A DNA stretch of 54,553 nt, from the NCBI GenBank assembly GCA_036268995.1, contig DATATB010000183.1, positions 1-54,553 of the forward strand, in the 5' to 3' direction. Both the position numbers and the translations under genes were made by a program. Positions 18,376 to 28,792 of the stretch are shown here, piece after piece. The notes under the pieces are model-generated. The model had not been told where the DNA came from. It made no database searches and saw nothing but the letters and a program-made list of their open reading frames with translations. Source of the stretch: DATATB01 sp036268995 (GTDB taxonomy: Bacteria; Planctomycetota; Planctomycetia; Pirellulales; PNKZ01). Position 1 is the stretch's first letter, and each line of letters begins with the position of its first letter.

Positions 18376-19380
18376 ATGCGTTTGGTGCTGAAGCTCGTCA
18401 TGCTGGCGGCGGCAACGGTCGCCTTTCCCCTTCTGGCCGCGGCCGCCGAGCAGCAGTGGGTGCAATACGACGGCGGGCAGGGGCCACGCGTCGTGCTCGT
18501 GTCGGGCGATGAGGAATACCGCTCCGAAGAAGCCTTGCCGCAGCTGGGAAAGATTCTGGCCAAACATCATGGCTTCCGAGCGACCGTGCTGTTCGCCATT
18601 GATCCCAAGACAGGCGACATCGATCCCAATGTGCGGAACAATATCCCCGGGCTCGAGAACCTCGACCGCGCCGACCTGATGGTGATCTTCACCCGCTTTC
18701 GCGATTTGCCCGACGAGCAAATGAAGCACATTGTCGACTACGTCGAGAGCGGCCGGCCGGTGATCGGCATTCGCACGGCCACGCACGCCTTCGACCTCAA
18801 GCAAGGCTCGTATACAAAATGGAGCTGGCGGAGCAAGCCGTGGGATGGCGGCTTCGGCCGGCAGGTGCTGGGCGAAACGTGGGTCAGCCATCATGGCAAA
18901 CACGGCAAGCAGAGCGAGCGCGGCATTATCGCGCCCGGGATGCAAAACCATCCGATCCTGCGTGGCATTCACGACGGCGATATCTGGGGCCCGACGGATG
19001 TCTATGGCGTGCATCTGCCGCTGCCCGGCGATTCAAAACCGCTGGTGCTGGGGCAGGTGCTCGAGAATATGTCGCCGGGCGACCAGCCGGTGCCGGGCGC
19101 GCAGAACGACCCGATGATGCCGATTGCCTGGACCAAGAGCTACACGGGCTCGGCCGGCAAGGCGGCCCGCGTGTTTACCACGACGATGGGTTCGGCCCAG
19201 GACATGGAGAGCGAAGGCTATCGGCGGATGCTGGTCAACTCCTGCTACTGGGGCTTGGGCATGGAAGACAAGATCGCCGCCAAGAGCAACGTCGATCTGG
19301 TCGGCCACTACGTGGCCCATCCCTTCCGCGCCGGCGGAGCGAGCAAAGGCGTCAAGCCGGCCGACCTGGCGGAATTTTGA
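18376..19380 (+). CDS. ThuA-like domain protein, secreted
   Basis: A 334-residue protein. The ATG at 18376 gives a signal peptide (MRLVLKLVMLAAATVAF, cleavage near AAA-EQ); an in-frame ATG at 18358 is possible. The body is a class-I-amidotransferase-like fold as in ThuA: RVVLVSGDEEYRSEEALPQL, ADLMVIFTRFRDLPDEQ, VESGRPVIGIRTATHAF, then GRQVLGETWVSHHG and HPILRG. ThuA-like proteins are abundant in planctomycetes and are linked to sugar use, but their reaction is not settled. It stands between divergent and convergent neighbours, so it is likely a single transcription unit. Confidence 0.85.
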   Translation: MRLVLKLVMLAAATVAFPLLAAAAEQQWVQYDGGQGPRVVLVSGDEEYRSEEALPQLGKILAKHHGFRATVLFAIDPKTGDIDPNVRNNIPGLENLDRADLMVIFTRFRDLPDEQMKHIVDYVESGRPVIGIRTATHAFDLKQGSYTKWSWRSKPWDGGFGRQVLGETWVSHHGKHGKQSERGIIAPGMQNHPILRGIHDGDIWGPTDVYGVHLPLPGDSKPLVLGQVLENMSPGDQPVPGAQNDPMMPIAWTKSYTGSAGKAARVFTTTMGSAQDMESEGYRRMLVNSCYWGLGMEDKIAAKSNVDLVGHYVAHPFRAGGASKGVKPADLAEF

Positions 19381-19417
19381 TCCGATCGCACGCCGGCGTC
19401 GCGGTTTGGCGCCGGCG

Positions 19418-19663
19418 CTATTCGGTAATCTCGCGGAGCATTTGCGACAGGTCACGCGGGGGGACATCTTCCAGCCGCTTGCCTAGGCGGTCGAGTTGCT
19501 CGTTGAGCTTGACGGCCGTTTCTTGCATCTGGCCGTGCGTTTCTTCGCTCCCGCCGTAGAGCACGAAGTTTTTGCCGCGGGTCAGCCGCGTATGCCCATC
19601 GTCGCCGTCGAGCCCCAGGCCCAACAGCGCGGGTGTTTTTTTTGGTTTTCGCGAGGCTTTCAA
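19418..19663 (-). CDS. small planctomycete-type protein
   Basis: An 81-residue, highly charged protein. The start is a TTG at 19661-19663, backed by GGAAGG 7 nt upstream and a strong promoter at 19740-19769. It reads KASRKPKKTPALLGLGLDG, then DGHTRLTRGKNFVLYGGSEETH and a helical C-terminal half likely to form a coiled coil (MQETAVKLNEQLDRLGKRLEDV). I recall similar small proteins in other planctomycetes, but no function is known. It has no signal peptide and no membrane segment. Confidence 0.75.
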   Translation of the reverse strand: MKASRKPKKTPALLGLGLDGDDGHTRLTRGKNFVLYGGSEETHGQMQETAVKLNEQLDRLGKRLEDVPPRDLSQMLREITE

Positions 19664-19739
19664 GGATTGCCCTTCCGACTACCGGCGGAAAACGCTTTGC
19701 TCAGGACGTGAAAATGGGGCTTATTCTGCCGCCCTTGTA

Positions 19740-19769
19740 ACTATAGGTCGGCACAAAAAGCAGAGTCAA
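19740..19769 (-). promoter_or_regulatory. strong sigma-70-like promoter for the 81-residue protein gene
   Basis: On the minus strand TTGACT (19764-19769), an 18-bp spacer, and TATAGT (19740-19745). This is the closest match to the consensus seen in the window. The start codon lies about 70 bp downstream of the predicted transcript start. Confidence 0.65.
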
Positions 19770-19816
19770 TGCACGGCGCCGCGCAAAAATGCCAAAACCC
19801 ACGCCCGGCCAAGGCT

Positions 19817-20029
19817 TTAGGCCTGGCTGCTCTTGCTGATGATCTCGCGCACGGCTTGCCGGGCCAGCTTGAACGCGCTGGACAGCACCTGGGCCCGGGC
19901 TTCCATTTGCTCGGCGCTGAAGCTGCGCGGGCCGGGGTTTTCTGTCAGGCCGGCGATGGCCACCGTCATGGGCAGCAGGTCCAAGAATTCGCGATAGCGG
20001 CGCTTGATAGCCTCTTCGTCAGCGGACAT
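19817..20029 (-). CDS. small protein of unknown function
   Basis: A 70-residue protein beginning at ATG 20027-20029. It is helical and charged (SADEEAIKRRYREFLDLLPM), then AGLTENPGPRSFSAEQMEARAQVLSSAF and KLARQAVREII. There is no signal peptide or known motif. It sits between the FHA gene upstream (gap about 68 bp) and the 81-residue protein downstream on the same strand. The latter has its own promoter in the gap, so they need not be one transcript. Confidence 0.65.
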   Translation of the reverse strand: MSADEEAIKRRYREFLDLLPMTVAIAGLTENPGPRSFSAEQMEARAQVLSSAFKLARQAVREIISKSSQA

Positions 20030-20097
20030 GGTTCAGTCGCTCTCCAGTGTCTGAGCCGCAGACCGGTTGCACGCTACACCGATCGTGCCGCGGCTCG

Positions 20098-20700
20098 TCA
20101 GGGCCGTTTGTAATACTTGTTTAGCAGTTTCGCCGCGGCGTCGCGAGTCTCGTCCGAGCCGTCCTTGGCCGGCGGCTTGGCTTCTTCGGGCGCGGGATCG
20201 GTGCGGGGCTTCAGTCCCAATGCCTGTTGTTCCTCGTCGCTCAGCCGCGCGGCATAGCGCGAGGGGGCCGACTGTTCCTGCTCTTCGCCCAACAACTTGT
20301 CTAGGTCTAGCCCCTCTTCGCGCGCCGGACCTTGCTGGCCGCCGGCCAGCCGGGCCGCGGCCTCGCCGATGCTGCTGACCTTCGGCTTCTTTTTGCCGGC
20401 CAGCTTGGCGTCGAGGCACAGTTCAAAGGTCAGCGGCCCGATGCGAAGCTGGTCGCCGATTTTCAGGTCGCGCGAGCCGGTGACCCGTTCGTTGTTCACG
20501 AACGTGCCTTCGGGGCTGCCCAGGTCGTTCAAGCGCACCAGGCCAGGGGCCAGCTCCAGCTCGCAGTGCCGCTCGGCGACGGCGGGACTCTTGGCCCGCA
20601 ACTGGCAGCCCTCGGCGCGGCCGATGAGAAACCGCGAGCCGGCTACCGGCAGCTCTTGTCCGGCATTCTTCCCGCCCACGACGCGTAGCTTGACTTCCAT
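20098..20700 (-). CDS. FHA-domain protein
   Basis: A 200-residue protein. The ATG at 20698-20700 has GAGGG 5 nt upstream; the longer frame to 20754 was rejected. Residues 1-95 form an FHA domain, which binds phosphothreonine peptides: FLIGRAEGCQL, SPAVAERHCELE (Ser/His of the binding site) and LNDLGSPEGTFVNNERV. The rest is acidic and disordered, ending in a basic tail KLLNKYYKRP. It could be a reader for Ser/Thr kinases such as the one at 10338, although that link is inference. The small protein at 19817 follows on the same strand. Confidence 0.88.
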   Translation of the reverse strand: MEVKLRVVGGKNAGQELPVAGSRFLIGRAEGCQLRAKSPAVAERHCELELAPGLVRLNDLGSPEGTFVNNERVTGSRDLKIGDQLRIGPLTFELCLDAKLAGKKKPKVSSIGEAAARLAGGQQGPAREEGLDLDKLLGEEQEQSAPSRYAARLSDEEQQALGLKPRTDPAPEEAKPPAKDGSDETRDAAAKLLNKYYKRP

Positions 20701-20810
20701 TGCACCCTCGAGCCGCTCGCAGGCCTTCACCCGAGCATTTGCCGCCCGCACCACTTGTTTACACTAACAAGCGGCGGATGGGCCGTCAAAACAAGATGCG
20801 CCGCGACCCT

Positions 20811-20914
20811 AAGCCCACGGACTGCGGTCCGTCGGTCTGGGAGGGCGAGGCTCCTGCCGAGCCTTGGACTTGCGCGCCGTGCCCGATCGGCTCGGCAGGA
20901 GCCTCGCCCTCCCA
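20811..20914. repeat. dispersed palindrome copy plus a perfect 26-bp inverted repeat
   Basis: 20811-20834 is a copy of the CCCACGGAC-type palindrome (see 5746), with one arm degenerate. 20838-20863 and 20889-20914 are exact 26-bp reverse complements (arm begins TGGGAGGGCGAGGCTCCTGC) around a 25-nt loop. They lie in the gap between lipoate ligase and the FHA gene; there is no T-run, so this is not a typical intrinsic terminator. Confidence 0.85.
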
Positions 20915-20931
20915 TTTGCAGAACCGCCCGC

Positions 20932-21740
20932 CTAGCGCCGCAGCGTCCAAGCCGGATTGGCAAACTTTTCGGCCTCCAGGCGGCCAGCCGCCTCGATTTC
21001 GGCCGGTTCCAGCTCGGCACAGGCTAGCCGCACGCCGAGCCGCGCTTTGAACAGGTTCAGCCAGGCCGATTGCATCCGCTTGGCCGACATCTCCTGGCCC
21101 GAAAGTTCCTGGATGCCGGGCAACTCGGGGGCCGCCGCGGACGCCGCCAGCAGGATGCTGCCGTGTTGCAAAATGGCCCCGCGCCGGCGGCGCTGAGCGC
21201 TGCCGATGACTTTGAAGTCCTGCACCAACACATCGCCGACACTGCGGCGCTGAAAACATAAAAAGGGCTCATCCGCCGGGGCCGCGACTCCCGCGACGGA
21301 CGACCCCGCGACCAGCGGTCGCGGCTTTATGGGGGCGGGCGCGGCCGCTTCGTTCATTTCCGACTCGATGCCGAGCCGGGCGAGAGCCTCGACCAACGAG
21401 CCGTGGACGGCCCGGTAGAGCCGCGCGGCGTCGGTTGCCAGCGGATGCTCTTCGGGCACGGCCAGGCAATACGTCAATTCGCGATCATGCAGGATCGCCC
21501 CGCCACCGCTGACGCGCCGCACCAGCGGACAAGCGGCACTGGCCGGGTGCGACGCGCGAAGCTGGTGCGATTGAAAATAGCCCAGCGATAGCGTGGGCCG
21601 ATCCCATTGATATAGCCGCAGGGTCCAGCGACCTGCGGCAGCCGCTTGCTCGAAGAGCAACTCGTCCACCGCCATGTTCCAAGCGCCGCCCGCCGGCTTG
21701 TCCACCAGCAACCGGCACTCGACTTGGGAGCTGGCAGGCT

Positions 21741-21759
<19 letters not shown>
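20932..21759 (-). CDS. lipoate-protein ligase A-like protein
   Basis: A 275-residue BPL/LplA-type protein. The N-terminal half carries the ligase core: GGAWNMAVDELLFEQ, LRLYQWDRPTLSLGYFQ, then VRRVSGGGAILHDRELTYCL (the lipoyl-binding RRxSGGGA block) and the Lys of QDFKVIGSAQRRRRGAILQHGSIL. These enzymes attach or transfer lipoyl or octanoyl groups to lipoyl domains. The gene overlaps the end of gcvPB by 19 bp and is last in the glycine-cleavage operon, so GcvH is the likely target. Ligase versus octanoyltransferase (LipM-like) cannot be told from sequence alone. Confidence 0.85.
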
Positions 21760-23190
<1,431 letters not shown>

Positions 23191-23198
<8 letters not shown>

Positions 23199-24558
23199 GA
23201 GCAGGCGACAACCTGGTGGAACTGGGATGAAGTGCAGCGGCCAGCCGATCGATTTCCTGCTTCGTGCGTTTCTCGGTCACTGCAATCAGCAAGCAATCCG
23301 ACAACTCGGGATACCACTGCCCGAGCGGCACGCCGGCGAAGAAGCCTGCCTCGGCCGCCTCGTCGATGAGCGATTGCACGTTGCGCTGCGAATCGCGGAC
23401 GACAAATTCCTTGAACATCGGCCGCTCGAAAGCCGGCGACAACCGGCCGGCGGCAGTGAGCGTCCGCAGCGCGTAGTGCGACTTTCGCAGGCAGAGCGTG
23501 GCCACCTCGCGCATGCCGTGCGGACCCATCAGGCTCAGGTAGATCGCGGCCCGCAGTGCGTAGAGGCCCTGGTTGGTGCAGATGTTGCTCGTGGCCTTTT
23601 CGCGGCGGATGTGCTGTTCGCGCGTTTGCAGCGTCAAAACCCAGCAACGCTGGCCGCGGCGGTCGATGGTCTGACCGGCAATGCGGCCGGGCAGTCGCCG
23701 CACAAATGCCTCGCGGCAGGCGATAATGCCCAGGTACGGTCCGCCGTAAGCCATCGGGCTGCCGAGCGATTGGCCTTCAGCCACGACGATGTCGGCACCA
23801 TAATCGCCCGGCCGTTTGAGCAGGCCGAGACTGATCGGATCGACCGACACGACAAACACGGCCCCGGCAGCATGCGCCGCCTGCCCCAGGGCTTCGACGT
23901 CTTCCAGGCAGCCGAAAAAGTTCGGATGTTGCACGAGCACGCAGGCCGTATCCGGCGTGATGGCGGCCGTCAATGCTTCGGGCGGCACCGTGCCACCGGG
24001 AGCAGGCACGGTCACGAGTTGCACGTCGAGATCGCGCAGATACGTCGCCAGGATTTGGCGAAACTCCGGATGCACGCTGGCCGGCACGACCACGCGATTG
24101 CGGCCCGTGGCCGCCAGGCTCATCATTACCGCCTCGGCCGCGGCACTGCCGCCGTCGTACAAGCTGGCGTTGGACACTTCCATGCCGGTCAACCGCGTGA
24201 TGAGCGACTGGTACTCGAAAAAGACCTGCAGGTTTCCCTGGCTAACTTCCGGCTGATAGGGCGTGTACGAAGTGTAGAACTCGCCGCGCGAGGCCAGGGC
24301 ATCGACCACGGCCGGGATAAAGTGGTCGTAGCTGCCGCCGCCAAGAAACGACACGCGCTGCGCCGCCGAAACATTTTTGGCGGCCAATCCGGCCATGTGC
24401 GCCGTGAGTTCGATCTCGGTCAGCGCCGGCGGTAAGTCCAGCGGTCGCTCGAGCCGCAGCTCGGCCGGAACCATGGCGAACAGCTCGTCGAGCGAGCCGA
24501 GGCCAATGGCCGAGAGCATGGCCTGGCGATCTTCAGCCGTGTTGGGCAGATAAGGCAT
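23191..24558 (-). CDS. gcvPA: glycine dehydrogenase (decarboxylating) subunit 1
   Basis: A 455-residue partner of GcvPB. The ATG at 24556-24558 starts MPYLPNTAEDRQAMLSAIG, the usual family N-terminus; the frame upstream to 24639 is made of repeat sequence. FLGGGSYDHFIPAVVDALASRGEFYTSYTPYQPE and SLYDGGSAAAEAVMM are family blocks. It forms the heteromeric P-protein with GcvPB. gcvH lies about 100 bp upstream, separated by a heptanucleotide hairpin that could change the ratio of H- to P-protein. Confidence 0.96.
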
Positions 24559-24559
24559 G

Positions 24560-24657
24560 GAAGAAAATGCGGAAGTAGGAATGATGAATGCTGAATGTAG
24601 GAGTGCTGAATGTGGGGACTTTTGTCCTCCATTCATCATTCATCACTCATCCTTCTT
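24560..24657. repeat. heptanucleotide arrays as facing arms between gcvH and gcvPA
   Basis: Left arm at about 24575-24610 runs AGGAATG, ATGAATG, CTGAATG, TAGGAGT, GCTGAAT. Right arm at 24628-24657 runs TCATTCA, TCATTCA, TCACTCA, TCCTTCT. The arms are complementary over about 20 bp and can form a hairpin inside the operon. Confidence 0.8.
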
Positions 24658-24660
24658 CTT

Positions 24661-25059
24661 TTAGTGCCCCTCTTCGGCACATTGCTTTTCATAGGCTGGA
24701 AAATCGAGCAGCCCGGTCAGGCCGTGGTCGCTGGATAATTTTACCTTGATCATCCAGCCCTGCCCGTAGGGGTCGTCGTTCAAGCTGTCCAGCTTTTCCG
24801 ACAGCTCCTTATGCACGGCGATCACCTCGCCGGTCACCGGGCTGTACATATCACTGACGGCCTTGACCGATTCGATTTCGCCGAAGGTCTCGCCGGCTTT
24901 CACCTGCCGGCCCACTTCGGGCAGCTCGATGTAGACCAGGTCGGTCAGGGCCTCGAGCGCGAAGGCGGAAATGCCCACCGTGGCCACTTTCGCTCCGGCT
25001 TCTTGCTCCAAATGCACCCATTCGTGCGTTTTTGCAAACAGCAGGTCTTCGGGCTTCAC
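24661..25059 (-). CDS. gcvH: glycine cleavage system H protein
   Basis: A 132-residue lipoyl carrier of standard length. The start is a GTG at 25057-25059 with AAGGAG 8 nt upstream. The lipoyl lysine is K66 in GEIESVKAVSDMYSPVTG. THEWVHLE at the N-terminus and NDDPYGQGWMIKVKL at the C-terminus are also conserved. It shuttles the aminomethyl and reduced lipoyl arms between P-, T- and L-proteins. It follows gcvT with a gap of about 60 bp. No L-protein (lpd) is in this window. Confidence 0.97.
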   Translation of the reverse strand: MKPEDLLFAKTHEWVHLEQEAGAKVATVGISAFALEALTDLVYIELPEVGRQVKAGETFGEIESVKAVSDMYSPVTGEVIAVHKELSEKLDSLNDDPYGQGWMIKVKLSSDHGLTGLLDFPAYEKQCAEEGH

Positions 25060-25121
25060 GCTCGTGGCTCCTTATGAATCGGCAGAAAAAAAGCGGATGG
25101 CGGATCGGGGAAGCAGGGGCA

Positions 25122-26228
25122 TCAGGTCGTCGGCCGGCGGTAGAACGGCAGCTCGACGACGGTGGCCGCCTCGCCACGGCCGCGGATGTCGATCTCCAGC
25201 CGCTGGCCCGGCTGGGCAAAGGCCGGCTCGACGTAGCCCATCGCAATGGGCCGATCCAGCGTGGGCGAAAACGTGCCGCTGGTCACTTCGCCCACCTGTC
25301 GAGCCTGGTGCATGATGGCATAGTCTTCGCGCGGCACGCGCTTGCCTGTCAGTGACAGGCCGACGCGCCGCGGCGCCTCGGCAAGCTTTTGCCGCTCGAC
25401 CAGCGCGTCGCGGCCGACGAACTGCCGGCCTTCCAGATTGACGGCAAATGCCAGCCCGGCCTGAAACGGATCGATGTTTTCCCACAGTTCGTGACCATAC
25501 AGCGGCATGCCGGCCTCGAGTCGCAGCGTATCGCGGCAGCCCAGGCCGGCCGGCGTGGCGCCGGCATCGATCAATTGCTGCCAGATGCCCGTGGCCGCGT
25601 CGGCTTCGACGATCAGCTCGCAGCCATCTTCGCCCGTGTAGCCCGTGCGGCTGACAATCGCCGCATGCCCCGCGATGCGGCCTTCGGTACCGGTGTAATA
25701 CTTCAGCTTGCGGAGCTCGACTTCGGCCAGCGGCTGCACCAGGTCCAATGCCCGCGGGCCTTGCACGGCGAGCATGGCCCAATCGTGCGTGAGATCGGTC
25801 ATGCTCGCGTCGTGATGGCCGGCCAGGTGGCGCTCGATCCAGGCAAGAATTTTTTCGCGGTTGCTGGCGTTGACGACCAACAGGCGATACGAAGTGCCGG
25901 CCGCATCGATCAGATGATACAGCAGCACGTCGTCGAGGATGCCGCCCGCATCGTCGGTGACGAGCGAGTAGCGAATCTGGCCGGGCTTCTGATCGGCAAC
26001 GCGGCGCGTGAGCAGGCTGTCGAGCAGCGTGCCGGCGCCTGGGCCGTCGAAGCGCAGGCGGCCCATGTGCGAGATATCGAAGATGCCGGCCGCGGTGCGC
26101 GTGGCTTGATGTTCGGCGACGATCGAGCTGTATTGCACCGGCATGGACCAGCCGGCGAAGTCGACCAGCCGGCCATGATGAGCGGCGTGCCAATCGTGGA
26201 GAGGCGTTTGTGCCAGCGTACCGCTCAT
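25122..26228 (-). CDS. gcvT: aminomethyltransferase (glycine cleavage T protein)
   Basis: A 368-residue protein of usual length. The ATG at 26226-26228 (MSGTLAQTPLHDWH) fits the family N-terminus. Visible blocks are MVDFAGW-like (RLVDFAGWSMPVQY), GIFDISHMGRL, DDAGGILDDVLLY, ISRTGYTGEDGCEL-like (VSRTGYTGEDGCELIVE), and the C-terminal REGY/GEVTSGTFSPTL barrel. It moves the aminomethyl carbon to tetrahydrofolate and frees ammonia. It is the first gene of the glycine-cleavage operon. The 280 bp upstream show no recognisable glycine riboswitch. Confidence 0.96.
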   Translation of the reverse strand: MSGTLAQTPLHDWHAAHHGRLVDFAGWSMPVQYSSIVAEHQATRTAAGIFDISHMGRLRFDGPGAGTLLDSLLTRRVADQKPGQIRYSLVTDDAGGILDDVLLYHLIDAAGTSYRLLVVNASNREKILAWIERHLAGHHDASMTDLTHDWAMLAVQGPRALDLVQPLAEVELRKLKYYTGTEGRIAGHAAIVSRTGYTGEDGCELIVEADAATGIWQQLIDAGATPAGLGCRDTLRLEAGMPLYGHELWENIDPFQAGLAFAVNLEGRQFVGRDALVERQKLAEAPRRVGLSLTGKRVPREDYAIMHQARQVGEVTSGTFSPTLDRPIAMGYVEPAFAQPGQRLEIDIRGRGEAATVVELPFYRRPTT

Positions 26229-26434
26229 ACCCGTCTCGCTCTCTCCGGGTCGACAGCGCGACTGGCACGGCAAAATGTTGCCGTGGTCGCTTGCTGGCCA
26301 CCTGAGCCAAAACATCGAGTTGCCAAAAATGCTTGCAACCGCGCCTCGCCCGGGAGCCAGTGGCAGCGGCCGGGGGTATTTTAGCGGCTCGGCCCGGGGA
26401 TGCCAGGGGTGCCGCCGGCGAGCATTGGCCGCGC

Positions 26435-26498
26435 GGTAGCGGAATTCGTGAGAATTCCGAAGCGTCAGCCCGTCGGAAGTCTTACGACTTCCGCTACG
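26435..26498. repeat. foldback repeat with TAGCGGAA arms, copy 1
   Basis: GGTAGCGGAATTCGTGAGAA at the left faces a right arm ending CGACTTCCGCTAC, with about 25 bp of imperfect pairing. The EcoRI-like GGAATTCGTGAGAATTCC is a palindrome on its own. A second copy is at 44699-44762 and a partial one at 45958-45973. Confidence 0.8.
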
Positions 26499-26508
26499 AA
26501 GCGCGGCA

Positions 26509-28773
26509 TCAATCGCGGTGTTTTTTGCGGCCGCGGGGAGGCTTGTTTTTGGCTGCTGACGAATGCCCCTTGTGGTCGGCTTTGCCTCGCGATTTTTTAT
26601 CCCGACCGTTGCCGGCCGGATGCGCGCGCCGCTCGCCCGAAGCAGTCACCTGCACGAGCCGGAAATCCAGCTCGCGGCGGTCGAGATCCACGCGGGCCAC
26701 GCAGACGCGCACGCGATCGCCTAGGCGAAAGCGATTGCCTTCGCGCCGGCCCACCAGGCTGTGCGTGCTCTTGTCGTAGGCATAATAGTCGTCGGCGAGC
26801 GAGGAGGTGCGGATCAACCCTTCGCCCGGGATTTCGATCCCCTGCGCGAACAGCCCGAAATCCTCGACGCCCGTAATCACTGCGTCCATCTCGTCGCCGA
26901 TGCGGCTTTCGAAAAAGGTCAGCAGCTTGATCTTCGTTAGCTCGCGCTCGGCGGCTTCCGCCCGGCGCTCGCGGTCGGAGCAATGTTCGCCCAGCACGAC
27001 CAACTCGGTAAAATCGCGGCGCGACTTGCGGTGAGTCACCAGGCCGTCGACCAGGCGATGGATGGTCAGGTCGGGGTAGCGGCGGATGGGGCTCGTGAAA
27101 TGGCAATAGCAGTCGCTGGCCAGCGCGTAGTGCCCTTCTTCCTCGGGACTGTAAACGGCGCGTTGCAGGCTGCGGAGCACGGCGTAATTCACGGCGTGCT
27201 GCTCGGGCCGGCCGGCCACTTCGGCCAGCAGCCGCTGGAGTTCGAAGCGGCTTTCGAGGCTGGCGGTCTGAAAGCCCAACTCGGCGACGAACTCGTTGAG
27301 CGACTTGATCTTGATCGGATTCGGGGCCTGGTGCACGCGGCGCAAGAACGGGATTTCCGCGGCGTGCAAGGCTTCGGCCACCGCTTCGTTAGCGGCCAGC
27401 ATGAACTCTTCGATGATCTGATGGCTCTCGGTATTTTCCACCCGATGCGCACCGACCACGCGCCCATCGCGATCGAGATCGACTTTCACCTCCTGCATCG
27501 AGAGCTCGAGCGATCCGCGCCGCATCCGCCGGCCGCGCAGGATCATCGCCAACTCGTGCATCCGGCCCAGCAGCCCGTGCACGTCGGGCGTGAGCTTGCT
27601 CTGCCAGTCGCGCGGCCGGGCCAGGTAGTCGTCCACTTCTTCGTACGCGAAACGACGGCAGCTCTTGATGGCCGAATTGTGCAGGTCGGTCGCGACGCGA
27701 ATGCCGTCGGCCGTGAATTCGAGAAACGCCGTCTTGGCGTAGCGCACACGGTCGGGCTGCAAGCTCGCCAGCCCGTTGCTGATGACTTCCGGCAGCATGG
27801 GCAGTACGCGGTCAGGCAGGTAGACGCTGGTGCCGCGCTCCTTGGCCTCGCGATCGAGCGGCCCGCCGGGCTTGATGAAATGCGCCACGTCGGCGATGTG
27901 TACGCCCAGCCGCCAATGCCCGTTCTCGAGCCGCTCGAGCGAAATCGCATCGTCGAAATCGCGAGCGTCGACCGGGTCGATGGTGATGACCGTCGTGGCC
28001 GTGAGATCGTGCCGGCCGACCAGCGATTCGTCGAACCGCTCGGCCTCGAGCCGGGCCGCCTCGATCGTGTCTTCGGCAAAGGCCTCGGGCAAGTTGAACT
28101 CGCGAATGATCGACAGCGTGTCGACGCCGGGCTGGCCGCGGGCGCCGAGAATCTCGACAATCACGCCCTCGCCGCCATGCGCGTGCGTGGGAAATCGCAC
28201 CATCTCGAACACGACTTTATCGTCGGGCCGCGCGTTCTTGGCGCCCGGATCGCCGACATAGATCGGGTCGGTGAACAGCGTGCCATCGACGCGCACCAGG
28301 GCATTGCCGGCGGCTTCGAAATACGTGCCGACAAAGCGGTTGGTTTCGCGCTCCAGCACTTCGACGATCTGCCCGCGCGTGCCGCCGGGGCGGCCTTTGC
28401 CCTGCACCGGCCGCACCAGCACGGTGTCGCCGCTGCTGGCATCGCCGGCATGCTCGGGCGCGATAAACAGATCGTGGTCGCGGCCGGCCGCCGGCGACGT
28501 GCCTTGCGGCCGCACAAAGCCAAAGCCGGCCGCCATGCGGCGAAAGACCCCCGTGATGTACTCGCTTTTTGCCGCACCGGGCAGGCCGATCAAGTGGTTG
28601 GCGCCGTAGACCAGCGCGCCTCGCTTGACCAGCTTTTTCAGTAATCGTTTGAACGTCTGCAGGTCATCCGCGGCCACGCCCAATTGCTTGGCCAGCACCC
28701 GCGGCTTGACCGGGCGATAGCCGCTCTTGCGCACCAGCGCCATGACGGCCGATTCCCAGTCTGCTTTACTCAT
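26509..28773 (-). CDS. rnr: ribonuclease R
   Basis: A 754-residue RNase II/R-family 3'-5' exoribonuclease starting at ATG 28771-28773. Residues 1-75 resemble the helix-turn-helix of RNase R, followed by cold-shock domains with FGFVRPQG. The catalytic RNB block is TTVITIDPVDARDFDDAISL, with the clustered Asp residues that bind Mg. HYALASDCYCHFTSPIRRYPDLTIHRL is the family's second signature. The S1 domain near the C-terminus (MDAVITGVEDFGLFAQ) precedes a Lys/Arg-rich tail from about 715. It degrades structured RNA. It lies 19 bp after the YhaM-like gene on the same strand. Confidence 0.96.
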   Translation of the reverse strand: MSKADWESAVMALVRKSGYRPVKPRVLAKQLGVAADDLQTFKRLLKKLVKRGALVYGANHLIGLPGAAKSEYITGVFRRMAAGFGFVRPQGTSPAAGRDHDLFIAPEHAGDASSGDTVLVRPVQGKGRPGGTRGQIVEVLERETNRFVGTYFEAAGNALVRVDGTLFTDPIYVGDPGAKNARPDDKVVFEMVRFPTHAHGGEGVIVEILGARGQPGVDTLSIIREFNLPEAFAEDTIEAARLEAERFDESLVGRHDLTATTVITIDPVDARDFDDAISLERLENGHWRLGVHIADVAHFIKPGGPLDREAKERGTSVYLPDRVLPMLPEVISNGLASLQPDRVRYAKTAFLEFTADGIRVATDLHNSAIKSCRRFAYEEVDDYLARPRDWQSKLTPDVHGLLGRMHELAMILRGRRMRRGSLELSMQEVKVDLDRDGRVVGAHRVENTESHQIIEEFMLAANEAVAEALHAAEIPFLRRVHQAPNPIKIKSLNEFVAELGFQTASLESRFELQRLLAEVAGRPEQHAVNYAVLRSLQRAVYSPEEEGHYALASDCYCHFTSPIRRYPDLTIHRLVDGLVTHRKSRRDFTELVVLGEHCSDRERRAEAAERELTKIKLLTFFESRIGDEMDAVITGVEDFGLFAQGIEIPGEGLIRTSSLADDYYAYDKSTHSLVGRREGNRFRLGDRVRVCVARVDLDRRELDFRLVQVTASGERRAHPAGNGRDKKSRGKADHKGHSSAAKNKPPRGRKKHRD

Positions 28774-28792
28774 TGAACTCGCTTGAATGTGA

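Noticed and set aside
26229..26508. possible glycine riboswitch upstream of gcvT
   Set aside because: I looked for the tandem glycine aptamer pattern on the minus strand and saw no convincing paired core. A covariance-model search with the glycine riboswitch model would decide.
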